A DNA stretch of 64,000 bases, from the NCBI GenBank assembly GCA_035650075.1, contig DASRII010000496.1:1-64000 (forward strand), read 5' to 3'. Both the position numbers and the translations under genes were made by a program. A model generated the notes under the pieces. That model saw only the letters and a list, made by a program, of their open reading frames with translations, did no database searches and had not been told where the DNA came from. This DNA comes from DASSUC01 sp035650075 (GTDB taxonomy: Bacteria; Actinomycetota; Actinomycetes; Mycobacteriales; Micromonosporaceae). Positions 16,469 to 26,040 of this stretch are shown piece by piece (the first letter of the stretch is position 1; each line of letters opens with the position of its first letter).

Positions 16469-19400
16469 ATGTCCGATCTTTGCGTACATCAGTTGATCGA
16501 GGCTCAGGCGGCGCGCACTCCGGACGCGGTGGCGGTCATCTCCGGTGACGGTGTCCTGAGCTACCGCCAGCTCGACGACCGGGCCCGTGAGCTGGCCGGC
16601 CGGCTCGCCGCGCGCGGCGTACGGCCCGAGGTCCGGGTCGGGGTCGCCGTCGAACAGTCCGCGCGCTGGCTGGTGACGATGCTGGCGGTGTGGAAGGCCG
16701 GTGGCGTCTACGTTCCGCTCGACGCCGCGCTGCCCGCCCAACTGGTGGCCGGGATGCTGGCCGACGCCGAGGTGGAGCTCGTAGTCCGCAGTGGACCGGA
16801 GCGGGAGTTCGACGGTACCGGGTTCTCGGTGGTCGACCTGGCCGACCTGACCGGCCCGGCCGACCTGCTGCCGAGCCCGGACGTGACCGGCGGGGCGGCG
16901 CCGGCGTTGTGGCCCGGCAACCTCGCGTACTGCATATTCACCTCCGGCTCGACCGGCCGGCCGAAGCCCGTCGGGGTCTCACATGCCAGCCTGGTCGGGC
17001 ACGCCACGGCGATCCGGGCGGAGCTGGGCCTGCGCCCGACCGATCGGTTCGTCCAGTTCACCTCGATGCACATCGACAGCTCGCTGGAGGAGACACTGCC
17101 GGCGTTGCTGGCCGGCGCGGCGGTCATCCTGCCGGACACACCCCGTCCGACAAGCGTGGAGCTGACCGAGCTGATGGCGGCCCGCGGGGGCACCATGGTG
17201 AGCCTTCCGAGCAACTACTGGCACCAGTGGGCGGACGACCTCGTCGCCGGGATCGTGTCGCTGCCCGAGCGCCTGCGTACGGTGTTCATCGGCGGCGACA
17301 AGCTGCGGATGGACAAGCTCGAGGCCTGGCTGGACGTCGTCGGCCCGCGACCGGTGGACTTCGTCGCCGACTACGGGCCCACCGAGACCACGATCAGCTG
17401 CACGACGTACCGGCCGGACCCGGCGAACCTGCCCGAGATCGGACTCGTGCCGATCGGGCGACCGCTGCCCGGGGTGACCGTGCACCTGCTCGACGACGAG
17501 CTGGCGCCGGTGGCCGACGGCGAACCGGGGGACGTGTGGATCGCCGGCTTCGGGCTGGCCCGCGGCTATCTGGGCGCGCCGTCCACCACCGCCGACCGGT
17601 TCTGGCCGGACCCGTTCGGTCCGCCCGGCACGCGGATGTACCGGACCGGTGACCGGGCCAGCCGGCTGCCGGACGGGAACATCCAGTTCCTCGGCCGGTC
17701 CGACCGCCAGGTCAAGATCCGTGGATTCCGGGTCGAGCCCGGCCAGGTGGAGAACGCGGTGCGGGCCTGCGCCGGCGTGCGCGACGCCGTCGTGGTCGCG
17801 GCCGACGACCCGGTCTCCGGTGCTCGCCTGCTCGCGTACGTCGAGGGGGAGCACACCGAAGCCGCGGACGCCGCGCTGCGTACCGAGCTGGCCGGTCGAC
17901 TGCCCGCCGTCATGCTCCCGCACGCCATCATCTGGCTGGACCGGATACCGCGGTCCCCGCTGAACGGTAAGGCGTTGCCGTCCGAGCTGCCGCCACCACC
18001 CGCCCCGGCAGGCGCCGACGAGCCCGACGTGGCCACGTCCTCCGGTGTGGAAGGCGTCATCGCGCGACTCGTAGCCGACGTGCTGGGCCGGCCGGCCGGT
18101 GCCGACGAGGACTTCTTCGCGGCCGGCGGTGATTCCCTGCGCGGGCTGCAACTGCTCAGCGGCATCGTCCGGGCCACCGGCGCGGCTCTGACGTTCAACC
18201 AGCTGCGCTCCGCGCCGACCGTGACCGCCCTCACCGCGCTGGTCAAGGGGACCCGCCGGCGAGACACCGGCGGCGGAGTCGTCGCGGCGGCCGGCGAGCA
18301 CGACGAGTGGCGGCCGGCCTCGCGCGGCCAGGCCGCGCTGTGGTACCTAGACCGGCTGCAGCAGGGTGCCGCGACCTACGCCGTACCCCTTGGATACTGG
18401 ATTTCCGGACCGCTCGACCTCGAGCGGATGGATGCCGCGCTCACTGCGCTGGTGGAGCGGCACGAGGCGTTGCGGACCACCCTCGCGGAACGGGACGGCC
18501 GCGTCTGGTCCCGGCTCGAGCCGCCGGCGCCGGTCCGTACCGAGGTGACGACCGTCGCCGACCGCGCGGCCGCGACGCGCTTTGCCGAGGCCGAGGCGGC
18601 CCGGCCGTTCGACCTGTCCGCCGGCCCGCTGGTGCGGTCCTCCTGCTACCGGGTCGACGACGAGCAGCACCTGTGGCTGCTCGATGTGCACCACAGCGCC
18701 TTCGACGCGTGGTCGCTGGGGGTGTTCTGGCGGGAGTTCGCCGCGCTGTACCAGGGCCGCCCGCTGCCGGCGCCGTCCGTGCGGTTCGCCGACTACGTGG
18801 CCTGGCAGGAGCGCTGGCTGAGCTCGGAGGAGGCGGCCGCACAGCGCCGGTACTGGGCGGAGCAGCTCGACGGCGACGCGCCGGTGCTGGAACTCGGTCG
18901 GCCGACCGGGGCGGAGGGGCAGGCCGGGTTCTCGATACCGCTCGAGCTTGCCGGCGTCGGCCTGGCCGAGGTGGAGCGGGTGGCCCGCGCTTGTGGATCT
19001 ACTCGGTTCGGCGTGTTGCTGGCTGGCTTCCTCGGCACGCTGCACCGGATGACCGGTGGCGCCGACGACGTGGTGGTCGGGGTCCCGATGGCGGGCCGGG
19101 CCCAGCCGGGGACCGAGGATCTGATCGGGTACCTGGTCAACACCGTGCCGCTGCGGATGCGGTTCACCCCCGGCATGCGTTTCCGGGAGCTGGTGGAGCG
19201 CACCGACGCGGCACTGGCCGAGGCACTGTCCCGGCAGGACCTGCCGTTCGCGGAGATGGTCGGCGGCGTTTCGCAAGGTGGGGACGCCGCCGAGAACCCC
19301 GTCTTCCAGACCATGTTCGTCTTCCAGTCGACCCCGGTGGACGGCGGCGGTGAAATCGATGGCTTGGAGATCACCGAGCAGCTGGTCCACTCCGGTACCG

Positions 19401-21472
19401 CCAAGGTGGCGCTGACCTGCTCGCTGCGGCTGGAGGCCGGGACGCTCGTCGGCGAGGTGGAGTACGCCACCCGCCAGTTTGACCGCCCGTCCGCTGGCCG
19501 CTGGCAGGACGCCTTGGTGATTCTCCTCGAATCGGCGCTGGCGGACCCGTCGGCCCGGCTGGCCGAGCTGCCGCTACTTCCAGCCGCATCGGTCACCGCC
19601 CAGCTGGCCGCGATCAACGCCGGCCACGAGGACCGCGGCGCCGCCGGGACACTCCTGCACGATGGTTTCCACGCCGCGCTGGCCCGCGACCCGGCCGCGG
19701 TGGCCGTGCAGGCGTGGACGAGTTCGGTCAGCTACGCCGAACTGGACGCCCGCGCCGAGGCGGTGGCGACCGCGCTGGCGGCCGCTGGCATCGGGCCGGA
19801 GTCCCTGGTCGGGGTGTGCGTCCCGCGCTCGGTGGAGTCGATCTCGGCGCTTCTCGGGGTGCTCCGAACGGGTGCCGGCTTCGTACCGCTGGATGCCGGC
19901 TACCCGGCCGAGCGCCTCCGCTGGATAGCCGCCGACTGCGAGATGGTGGCGGTGATCGCCGCCGGGCCGCCACCGGCTGGGCTGGAGGGCCTGCCGATGG
20001 TCGACCCGGCCGCGCTTCGTCCGGCGTCACGTCCGGCGGGCGTCGAAGAGGGCCGCGCTGCCGTCCGGATCCACCCGCGGAACACGGCCTTCGTCTACTA
20101 CACGTCGGGATCCACGGGCCGGCCCAAGGGCGTCGTCATCGACCACGGCTGCGCGGCGTCCCGGGTGGAGTGGATCGCCCGGCGGTACGAGCTCGGGCCC
20201 GGCCGGCAGGTGGTGCACAAGACGCCGTTGATCTTCGACGTCGCGATCTGGGAGATTTTCGCTACGCTCGCCGCCGGCGCCACAGTCGAGCTGGCCGAGG
20301 CGGGCTCGGAGACGGACGTGCCGTACCTGGCCGAGCTGCTCGCCGAGCCGGGCACGGTGCTGGCCCACTTCGTACCGTCGATGCTGGACATGTACCTGGC
20401 CACGGTTCCTGATACCAAGTACCCGGACCTCCGCTGCGTGCAGACGTCCGGCGAGGCGGTGCCGGCAGCGCTCCTGGAGCGGTTCGCCACCCGCTTCGAC
20501 GTCGATCTGCACAACGCGTACGGCCAGACGGAGACCTCGGAGGTCGCGCTCTGGACCGGGCGCGCCTGGCCGGCCGGCGGCGGCGTCCCGATGGGCCGGG
20601 CGGTCAACGGCTACCGGCTGTACGTGCTGGACGAGGCGCTGCGGCCGGTGCCGCCGGGCGTGGTCGGCGAGCTGTACGTCGCCGGCGTGAACGGCCTGGC
20701 CCGCGGCTACCTGGGCCAGCCGGAGCTGACGGCGCAGCGGTTCCTGCCGCATCCCTACCCGGTGGTGCCGGGGGAGCGGCTGTACCGTACCGGCGACCTC
20801 GCCAGCCTGGACGACGACGGCCTGCTGCACTACGCCGGCCGGGCGGACAACCAGGCCAAGGTCAGGGGCGTGCGGGTGGAGCCCGGCGAGATCGAGGCGG
20901 TGCTGGACAGCCACCCGGCGGTCGAGCGGGCGGTCGTGGCGATCCGGCAGGACGAGCCTGGCGTCAAGGAGATCGTGGCCTACCTGGTCGGCCCGGACGC
21001 GTTCATCCCCGAGGTGGCTGAGTACCTGGCCGGGTACTTGTCCCAGTACCTGCTGCCGGCGGTGTACGTGAAGCTGGATGCCCTGCCACTGACCCCGTCC
21101 GGCAAGCTGGACCGGCGGGCGCTGCCCGTTCCAACCATCCGGGACCGGGAGGCCCGTACCAGTGTCTCGGAGGTCCTCTCGCTGATCGAGGCGGACGTCG
21201 CCGAGGTGTGGTGCGACCTGCTGCAGGTCAACCAGCTCGGTCGCAACCAGAACTTCTTCTCGGTCGGCGGTACCTCGCTATCGGCATTGCAGATGCTGCA
21301 CCGGATCAAGACCCGGTTCGGGGTGGCGATCACCGTCCGGCAGTTCTTCAACGCGCCGACGATCGCGGGCGTGGCCGCGTACCTGGAGACGGCGCTGGCC
21401 GCCGAGGTGGCCACGCTGTCCGACGACGACGTCGCCGAGCGGCTCGGCGACCCGGAAGGGGCAAGCCGATGA
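16469..21472 (+). CDS. Non-ribosomal peptide synthetase, A-T-C-A-T
   Basis: The 1667-residue protein has adenylation domain A1 (~5-510; A3 FTSGSTGRPK ~155, A5 DYGPTETT ~304, A10 PLNGKAL ~496), carrier T1 (GGDSL, Ser ~556), a condensation domain (~610-1040; HHSAFDAW ~743, Gly of HHxxxDG replaced by Ala), A2 (~1060-1560; YTSGSTGRPKGV, NAYGQTETS, PSGKLDRR) and T2 (GGTSL, Ser ~1601). It starts with A1, so this is a loading module plus one extension. By hand alignment the pocket of A1 reads D-S-E-V-F-G-D-I-S; two acidic residues suggest a basic side chain. A2 reads D-V-W-H-Q-S-A-E-V. TTGGAGG precedes the ATG. It hands its dipeptide to the next protein, whose start overlaps its stop. Confidence 0.95.
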   Translation: MSDLCVHQLIEAQAARTPDAVAVISGDGVLSYRQLDDRARELAGRLAARGVRPEVRVGVAVEQSARWLVTMLAVWKAGGVYVPLDAALPAQLVAGMLADAEVELVVRSGPEREFDGTGFSVVDLADLTGPADLLPSPDVTGGAAPALWPGNLAYCIFTSGSTGRPKPVGVSHASLVGHATAIRAELGLRPTDRFVQFTSMHIDSSLEETLPALLAGAAVILPDTPRPTSVELTELMAARGGTMVSLPSNYWHQWADDLVAGIVSLPERLRTVFIGGDKLRMDKLEAWLDVVGPRPVDFVADYGPTETTISCTTYRPDPANLPEIGLVPIGRPLPGVTVHLLDDELAPVADGEPGDVWIAGFGLARGYLGAPSTTADRFWPDPFGPPGTRMYRTGDRASRLPDGNIQFLGRSDRQVKIRGFRVEPGQVENAVRACAGVRDAVVVAADDPVSGARLLAYVEGEHTEAADAALRTELAGRLPAVMLPHAIIWLDRIPRSPLNGKALPSELPPPPAPAGADEPDVATSSGVEGVIARLVADVLGRPAGADEDFFAAGGDSLRGLQLLSGIVRATGAALTFNQLRSAPTVTALTALVKGTRRRDTGGGVVAAAGEHDEWRPASRGQAALWYLDRLQQGAATYAVPLGYWISGPLDLERMDAALTALVERHEALRTTLAERDGRVWSRLEPPAPVRTEVTTVADRAAATRFAEAEAARPFDLSAGPLVRSSCYRVDDEQHLWLLDVHHSAFDAWSLGVFWREFAALYQGRPLPAPSVRFADYVAWQERWLSSEEAAAQRRYWAEQLDGDAPVLELGRPTGAEGQAGFSIPLELAGVGLAEVERVARACGSTRFGVLLAGFLGTLHRMTGGADDVVVGVPMAGRAQPGTEDLIGYLVNTVPLRMRFTPGMRFRELVERTDAALAEALSRQDLPFAEMVGGVSQGGDAAENPVFQTMFVFQSTPVDGGGEIDGLEITEQLVHSGTAKVALTCSLRLEAGTLVGEVEYATRQFDRPSAGRWQDALVILLESALADPSARLAELPLLPAASVTAQLAAINAGHEDRGAAGTLLHDGFHAALARDPAAVAVQAWTSSVSYAELDARAEAVATALAAAGIGPESLVGVCVPRSVESISALLGVLRTGAGFVPLDAGYPAERLRWIAADCEMVAVIAAGPPPAGLEGLPMVDPAALRPASRPAGVEEGRAAVRIHPRNTAFVYYTSGSTGRPKGVVIDHGCAASRVEWIARRYELGPGRQVVHKTPLIFDVAIWEIFATLAAGATVELAEAGSETDVPYLAELLAEPGTVLAHFVPSMLDMYLATVPDTKYPDLRCVQTSGEAVPAALLERFATRFDVDLHNAYGQTETSEVALWTGRAWPAGGGVPMGRAVNGYRLYVLDEALRPVPPGVVGELYVAGVNGLARGYLGQPELTAQRFLPHPYPVVPGERLYRTGDLASLDDDGLLHYAGRADNQAKVRGVRVEPGEIEAVLDSHPAVERAVVAIRQDEPGVKEIVAYLVGPDAFIPEVAEYLAGYLSQYLLPAVYVKLDALPLTPSGKLDRRALPVPTIRDREARTSVSEVLSLIEADVAEVWCDLLQVNQLGRNQNFFSVGGTSLSALQMLHRIKTRFGVAITVRQFFNAPTIAGVAAYLETALAAEVATLSDDDVAERLGDPEGASR

Positions 21473-24400
21473 CCACTTTGGACACAAACAAGCAGCGACT
21501 GCTCATGAAGTTGCTGCGCGAGCGGGGCACCGTGGTCGAAGCCCCGCGCATCCCCCCGGTGCCGCCGGGCACCGCCGTGCCGCTCAACTCGCCGCAGGCG
21601 CGAATCTGGTTCTCCTGCCGGCAGTACCCGGACAGCAGCGCGTACAGCATACCGGACCTGCGGATCATGGAGCGGGCGCTGGACTTTGCGACTTTGCGCG
21701 CCGCCACGGCGGAGCTGATGGCCCGGCACGACATCCTGCGGGTGCGGATGTTCGAGCGCGACGGTGCGCCGATGCAGCAGGACTGCGGCCCGATCGAGCC
21801 ACCGGTGACCTGGCACGACCTGCGGCACCTGCCGGCGGACGAGGCGGCGGCACTGGCCACCGAGATCAGCAACCGGGCCGTCCAGCGCCCGATCCCGCTC
21901 GACGAGCCGTGCTTCTTCACGATCATCGGATTCGCGCTGCCCGGCGAGCGCACCATGGTGGCGGCCAACTTCCACCACCTGGTCGCCGACGGGCTGTCCC
22001 GGCAGCACGTCGTCCGGGAGCTGGACGCGTTGCTGGCCGGCCGGCCACTCGACCCGCCCGCGCCGGTTGGCTTCCTCGACTACGTGGCCTGGGAACGCGA
22101 GAACACCGACGAGGCGAGGGTCCAGCGCGACCTGTCCTACTGGACCGACAAGTTGGCCGGTCACCTGCCGGTACTGGACCTGCCGAGGGACCATCCCCGG
22201 CCGGCCCGAGTCAGCCGGGCCGGATACACCGTGCCGGTCACGATTCCCGGTTCGCTGCTGACGCGGCTGCAGCGGCTGGCGGCAGAAGACGGAGTCACCC
22301 TGTTCGTTGTCGTCCTGGCCGCGTACAAGCTGTTCCTGGCCCGGATGGCGGGGCAGCGGGACATCCTCGTCGGTGTCCCGCTGGCCGGCCGGGACGAGGA
22401 GGTCGCCGAGTCGATCGTGGGCTGCTTCGTGAGGTCGGTGCCACTGCGCACCGACCTGTCCGGCGACCCGACGTTCCGCGAGGTCGTCCGCCGGGTGCAC
22501 GAGGCCTTCCTGGAGGCCCACGACCATCAGGCCGTGCCGTACGACCGCGTGGTGGCCGAACTGGGGCTGCCCCGGCTGTCCGGGGTGCACCAGGTGTTCC
22601 AGACCATGATCACTCTGCAGCAGCCGGGCGGCGGCGCGGGCACGGCGGCCGAGCTGACTGTGCAGCTGAATACGAACTCCGTGATGTGGGACCTGGCCCT
22701 GAGCCTGTACCCGGACGGCGACGCGCTCGGCGGCATCATGATCTACTCTGCCGACCTGTTCGACCGGGGGACCGCGCTCCGGTTCGCAGGTGTCCTCGAG
22801 CGTCTGCTAGCCGCGGCCGCCGAGCGGCCGGACGCGCGAGCGTTCGAGCTGCCGTTGCTGGCGCAGGCAGAGCGGGACCGCGTTCTGCACGGGCTCAACC
22901 GGGACGTGCGGCCGGACGTCCCGTACCGCACGCTGGCGCAGCCGTTCGAGGAGCAGGTCCGGCTCGCCCCGGACGCGATCGCGGTGTGCGGTGACGATGG
23001 CCAGGTCAGCTATGCCGAGCTGAACGCCCGGGCCAACCGGCTGGCGTGGTTCCTGCGCGACACCGGGGTCCGTCGGGGCACCGTCGTGGCGCTGTGCCTC
23101 TCCCGTGGCGTCGACCAGACGGTCGCGCTGGTCGCCGCGGCGAAGCTCGGTGCTCCATACGTACCGCTCGACCCGGAGGACGACCGGCTCGCGGCGATGC
23201 TGGACGACGCCGCCCCGGCCGTGGTACTCACCGACCGGGCGACGTCGGGCCGGGTGCCGGCCGGATCGTGGCAGGTGCTCTCGTTCGCGGAGTCCGGCCG
23301 GTGGGCCGGCGCGTCAGCGGACGACCTGCCGGTCGAGGGAACCGGGTACGACCTGGTTCACCTGCGCTACGCGGCGGGCACCACCGACCGACCGGCCGCG
23401 GTCGCGTACCCGGTCGAGGGGGCGCTGGCCGATGTCGAGCAACTGCAGCGCGACCATCCCCTCGGTCCCGGCGACGTCGCACTTCTGGAAGCGCCCGACG
23501 GCTGCTTCTGGCCGCTGTCCAAGGGCGCCACGGTCGCGATCTGCCCGCCGGAAGTGCACCACGACCCGCTGCGGCTGCCGGAGTACGTCGACACGTACGG
23601 CGTCACGACCCTGTCGGTCACGCCGTCGATGGAGCCGGACGTGGCCGGGTTCCCGGGCGACCTCGTCACCGGCTACGGGCTGGCCGAGACTGGCCGGGTC
23701 ACCGAGAACGGCCGGCCCGCGGCCCACCGCGCCCTGTACGTACTGGACGAGGCGCTGGCGCCGGTGCCGATCGGGGTGGCCGGCGAGCTGTACGTCGGCG
23801 GCGAGATCGGCCTGGCCCGCGGGTACCACCGGCGGCCGGCGCTGACCGCGCACCGGTTCGTGGCCGACCCGTTCGGTGCCCCCGGCGCCCGCATGTTCCG
23901 CACCGGCGAGCTCTGCCGGTACCGGGAGGACGGCGTCCTGGAGCACCTCGGCCCGATCGACCGGCAGGTCCGGATCCACGGCCTGCGTATCGAGCCGGCC
24001 GAGATCGAGGCGGCCTTCACCGCCCAGGACGGCGTGTGGCGGGCTGTCGTCACCGCGGCGCCGGAGGGCGGCCTCGCCGCCTTCGTGGTGCCGGACGGCG
24101 ATCGGGAACTGTCCGGCCCGGGGCTTGTCGACGGCGCCGCTCAGTGGGTGCCGGACTACCTGATGCCGGCCACCGTCACGGTGGTGGAGGAGATCCCCCG
24201 GACGGGCAGCGGCGAGATCGACGTGGCCGCGCTGCTCGACCTGCGGGACCCCGACGCGGACGCCGGCGAGGCCGACGGCACCGCCGCACCCGAGACCGAG
24301 CTGGAGGCGCGGCTGGCCGGGATATTCTGCCGGGTCCTGCGCCGAGACTCGGTCCGTGTCACCGAAAGCTTCTTCAACATGGGTGGCCACTCGCTGCTGG

Positions 24401-25269
24401 TCTTCAAACTGATCGAGGAATGCGCGAGCGAGCTCGGGCTGCGGCCGAGCGTCCAGGACGTGTTCACCGGCCCGTCGGTCCGCGCGCTGGCGGCGACGCT
24501 GGGCGCGATGCGGGCCGCCTCGGCGGGCGTGGAGCCACTGGTGAGCCTGGTCGAGAACCCGGGCGCGCCGCTGGTGGTCCTCGTGCACGCCGCGAGCGGT
24601 TCGGTGCTGCCATTCTTCGAGGTGGCCAAGCGGCTCGGGCAGGAGTTCGCGGTGTACGCGCTGCAGTCGCCGCCGGATGACCCGCCGGCGTCGATCGAGG
24701 AGATCGCGGCCCGGTACGTGGAGGCGGTCGACGCGGTACGCGGCGTCGCCCCGGTCGTGCTCGCCGGCTGGTCGATGGGTGGTTGCGTGGCGCTGGAGAT
24801 GGCCCGCCGCTGGCTGCACCGCGACGAGCGGGTCGCCGCGACCCTGCTGCTGGACACCTGGGCGCCGCCCTCGTTCATGTCCACGGCAGCGGACGCCGCC
24901 CAGGTCCGGGATTCGATCCTGGGGCTCGACGTGCTGCGCCTGGAGGGTGCCGACGCCGCCCCCGCGGCGCTCGCCGAGCTGACCGCGACGGTCGAGCGCA
25001 ACCGCGCGGCGTTCCTCGACTACCGGCCGTTGTACTACCCGGCCGAGGTGGACCTCCTGCGCGCGAGCGACCCGCTGCCCGCCGACGCGCCGCCGTTCCC
25101 GGCCGGGTACATGGACGGCGACCGTGGCTGGTCCACCTTCGCCGCCGAGGTGACGACCGTCGAGATCAAGGGAAGCCACCTGAGCCTGTTCGACCAGGAG
25201 CATGCCGACCAGCTGGCCGCGGCGATCAGCGCCGCGATCGCCCGGCGGATGGGGTACGAGGAGATCTGA
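21469..25269 (+). CDS. Non-ribosomal peptide synthetase, C-A*-T-TE with inactive adenylation domain
   Basis: The 1266-residue protein has a condensation domain (HHLVADG ~168), an adenylation-like region (~490-920), a carrier (MGGHSL, Ser ~974) and a thioesterase (GWSMG ~1102, Asp in LLLDTW, His in GSHLSLF). The adenylation region is degenerate. A3 reads YAAGTTDRPAAV, with the Lys and a Gly lost. The A4 strand with the amino-binding Asp is deleted. A5 reads GYGLAETG, and A10 reads GSGEID with the catalytic Lys replaced by Glu. It is also about 80 residues short. The carrier must therefore be charged from elsewhere, for example by the A-T protein at 34096-36495 or the enzyme at 6432-7985. The TE releases the product by hydrolysis or cyclisation. 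Confidence 0.95.
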   Translation: MTTLDTNKQRLLMKLLRERGTVVEAPRIPPVPPGTAVPLNSPQARIWFSCRQYPDSSAYSIPDLRIMERALDFATLRAATAELMARHDILRVRMFERDGAPMQQDCGPIEPPVTWHDLRHLPADEAAALATEISNRAVQRPIPLDEPCFFTIIGFALPGERTMVAANFHHLVADGLSRQHVVRELDALLAGRPLDPPAPVGFLDYVAWERENTDEARVQRDLSYWTDKLAGHLPVLDLPRDHPRPARVSRAGYTVPVTIPGSLLTRLQRLAAEDGVTLFVVVLAAYKLFLARMAGQRDILVGVPLAGRDEEVAESIVGCFVRSVPLRTDLSGDPTFREVVRRVHEAFLEAHDHQAVPYDRVVAELGLPRLSGVHQVFQTMITLQQPGGGAGTAAELTVQLNTNSVMWDLALSLYPDGDALGGIMIYSADLFDRGTALRFAGVLERLLAAAAERPDARAFELPLLAQAERDRVLHGLNRDVRPDVPYRTLAQPFEEQVRLAPDAIAVCGDDGQVSYAELNARANRLAWFLRDTGVRRGTVVALCLSRGVDQTVALVAAAKLGAPYVPLDPEDDRLAAMLDDAAPAVVLTDRATSGRVPAGSWQVLSFAESGRWAGASADDLPVEGTGYDLVHLRYAAGTTDRPAAVAYPVEGALADVEQLQRDHPLGPGDVALLEAPDGCFWPLSKGATVAICPPEVHHDPLRLPEYVDTYGVTTLSVTPSMEPDVAGFPGDLVTGYGLAETGRVTENGRPAAHRALYVLDEALAPVPIGVAGELYVGGEIGLARGYHRRPALTAHRFVADPFGAPGARMFRTGELCRYREDGVLEHLGPIDRQVRIHGLRIEPAEIEAAFTAQDGVWRAVVTAAPEGGLAAFVVPDGDRELSGPGLVDGAAQWVPDYLMPATVTVVEEIPRTGSGEIDVAALLDLRDPDADAGEADGTAAPETELEARLAGIFCRVLRRDSVRVTESFFNMGGHSLLVFKLIEECASELGLRPSVQDVFTGPSVRALAATLGAMRAASAGVEPLVSLVENPGAPLVVLVHAASGSVLPFFEVAKRLGQEFAVYALQSPPDDPPASIEEIAARYVEAVDAVRGVAPVVLAGWSMGGCVALEMARRWLHRDERVAATLLLDTWAPPSFMSTAADAAQVRDSILGLDVLRLEGADAAPAALAELTATVERNRAAFLDYRPLYYPAEVDLLRASDPLPADAPPFPAGYMDGDRGWSTFAAEVTTVEIKGSHLSLFDQEHADQLAAAISAAIARRMGYEEI

Positions 25270-25276
25270 GGATGAG

Positions 25277-25310
25277 GTCGGGGCGCGGTTCACGAGAACC
25301 GCGCCCCGAC
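25277..25310. terminator. Bidirectional terminator between convergent biosynthetic operons
   Basis: A perfect 15-bp inverted repeat, GTCGGGGCGCGGTTC / GAACCGCGCCCCGAC, with a 4-base loop (ACGA). It begins 8 bases after the NRPS stop and ends 17 bases before the stop of the leftward piperazate synthase gene. Very GC-rich stems without a U-tract are normal terminators in actinomycetes. Confidence 0.85.
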
Positions 25311-25326
25311 CCATGTGGCGGGCGGC

Positions 25327-26010
25327 TCAGAAGGGGCAGACCGCCGCGGCGTCGTCCGGCGACCGTTCGGAGCAGCCCATCCCGGCCTCCCGCATCAGCC
25401 GGGCGATCGGCCAGCCGGCACCGCTGGAGTCCGCCTCGTAGTGCCGGATCACCGACTCCTGCACGTCCGCCGGCTTCTCCTGGCTGAGCTTGAACAGCGC
25501 CTCCACCGATTCGATCGTCAGCCGGAACGCGCCGACGCCGGGCACGATCTGGCGGAAGTAGTCGACCGACGAGGTCTGGTCCCAGCCCGCACCGAAGCGC
25601 CTCTCCAGCCGCAAAGCCGTCCACCGGACGACCTCCAGCGTCTCCTCTAGCCCGCGGATCAACCGGAGGCGCCCGCAGACGTGCACGGCCACGAAGTTCC
25701 ACGTCGGGGCGGACGGGTCGCCGGGGTAGACCGCCGGCGTGACGAAGCCGCCTGGCCCGTCGAACATCAGCCGGGCGTACGTGCCGTCCGTCAGTGCCTT
25801 CCAGTGCGGGTTGGCGCGGTTGAGGTGGCCGTAGATCTCGGTGCCGACCAGCGGACCGGACTCGGGCTCACCCGGGGCGACCAGGGCCGGCAGGCGGGTG
25901 GCCCAAGGGGCGGTCTCACCGTTGGTGGTGAGCGTCGCCAGCGGGTGGCCGTCGATGATCCGGCGGTGCCAGGTATGGTCCTCGATCCGGTAGTGGCTGG
26001 GCACGAACAT
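25327..26010 (-). CDS. ktzT: Piperazate synthase (KtzT type; PaiB fold)
   Basis: The 227-residue PaiB/FMN-binding split-barrel protein starts MFVPSHYR and contains LATLTTNGE, GHLNRANPHWKAL, APTWNFVAVHV, SVDYFRQIVPGVGAFRL and ALFKLSQEKP, as in KtzT. KtzT is a heme protein that forms the N-N bond of piperazate from N5-hydroxyornithine. The usual automatic name, 'FMN-binding negative transcriptional regulator', is misleading in this context because an ornithine N-hydroxylase is encoded at 10754. It is the last gene of the leftward operon, ending at the shared terminator. The conserved His in GHLN is my candidate heme ligand. Confidence 0.88.
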   Translation of the reverse strand: MFVPSHYRIEDHTWHRRIIDGHPLATLTTNGETAPWATRLPALVAPGEPESGPLVGTEIYGHLNRANPHWKALTDGTYARLMFDGPGGFVTPAVYPGDPSAPTWNFVAVHVCGRLRLIRGLEETLEVVRWTALRLERRFGAGWDQTSSVDYFRQIVPGVGAFRLTIESVEALFKLSQEKPADVQESVIRHYEADSSGAGWPIARLMREAGMGCSERSPDDAAAVCPF

Positions 26011-26040
26011 CGGTTACCGCCTAACCGCGAGATGGGGTGG

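Noticed and set aside
10754..21472. Hydroxamate siderophore cluster (ornithine N-hydroxylase, MbtH, ABC pair, NRPS)
   Set aside because: No formyl- or acetyltransferase, siderophore receptor or reductase is present, and a KtzT-type synthase that uses N5-hydroxyornithine is encoded in the same cluster.
25327..26010. PaiB-type transcriptional repressor
   Set aside because: The sequence lacks DNA-binding features, and its partner (ornithine hydroxylase) and position fit piperazate synthase.
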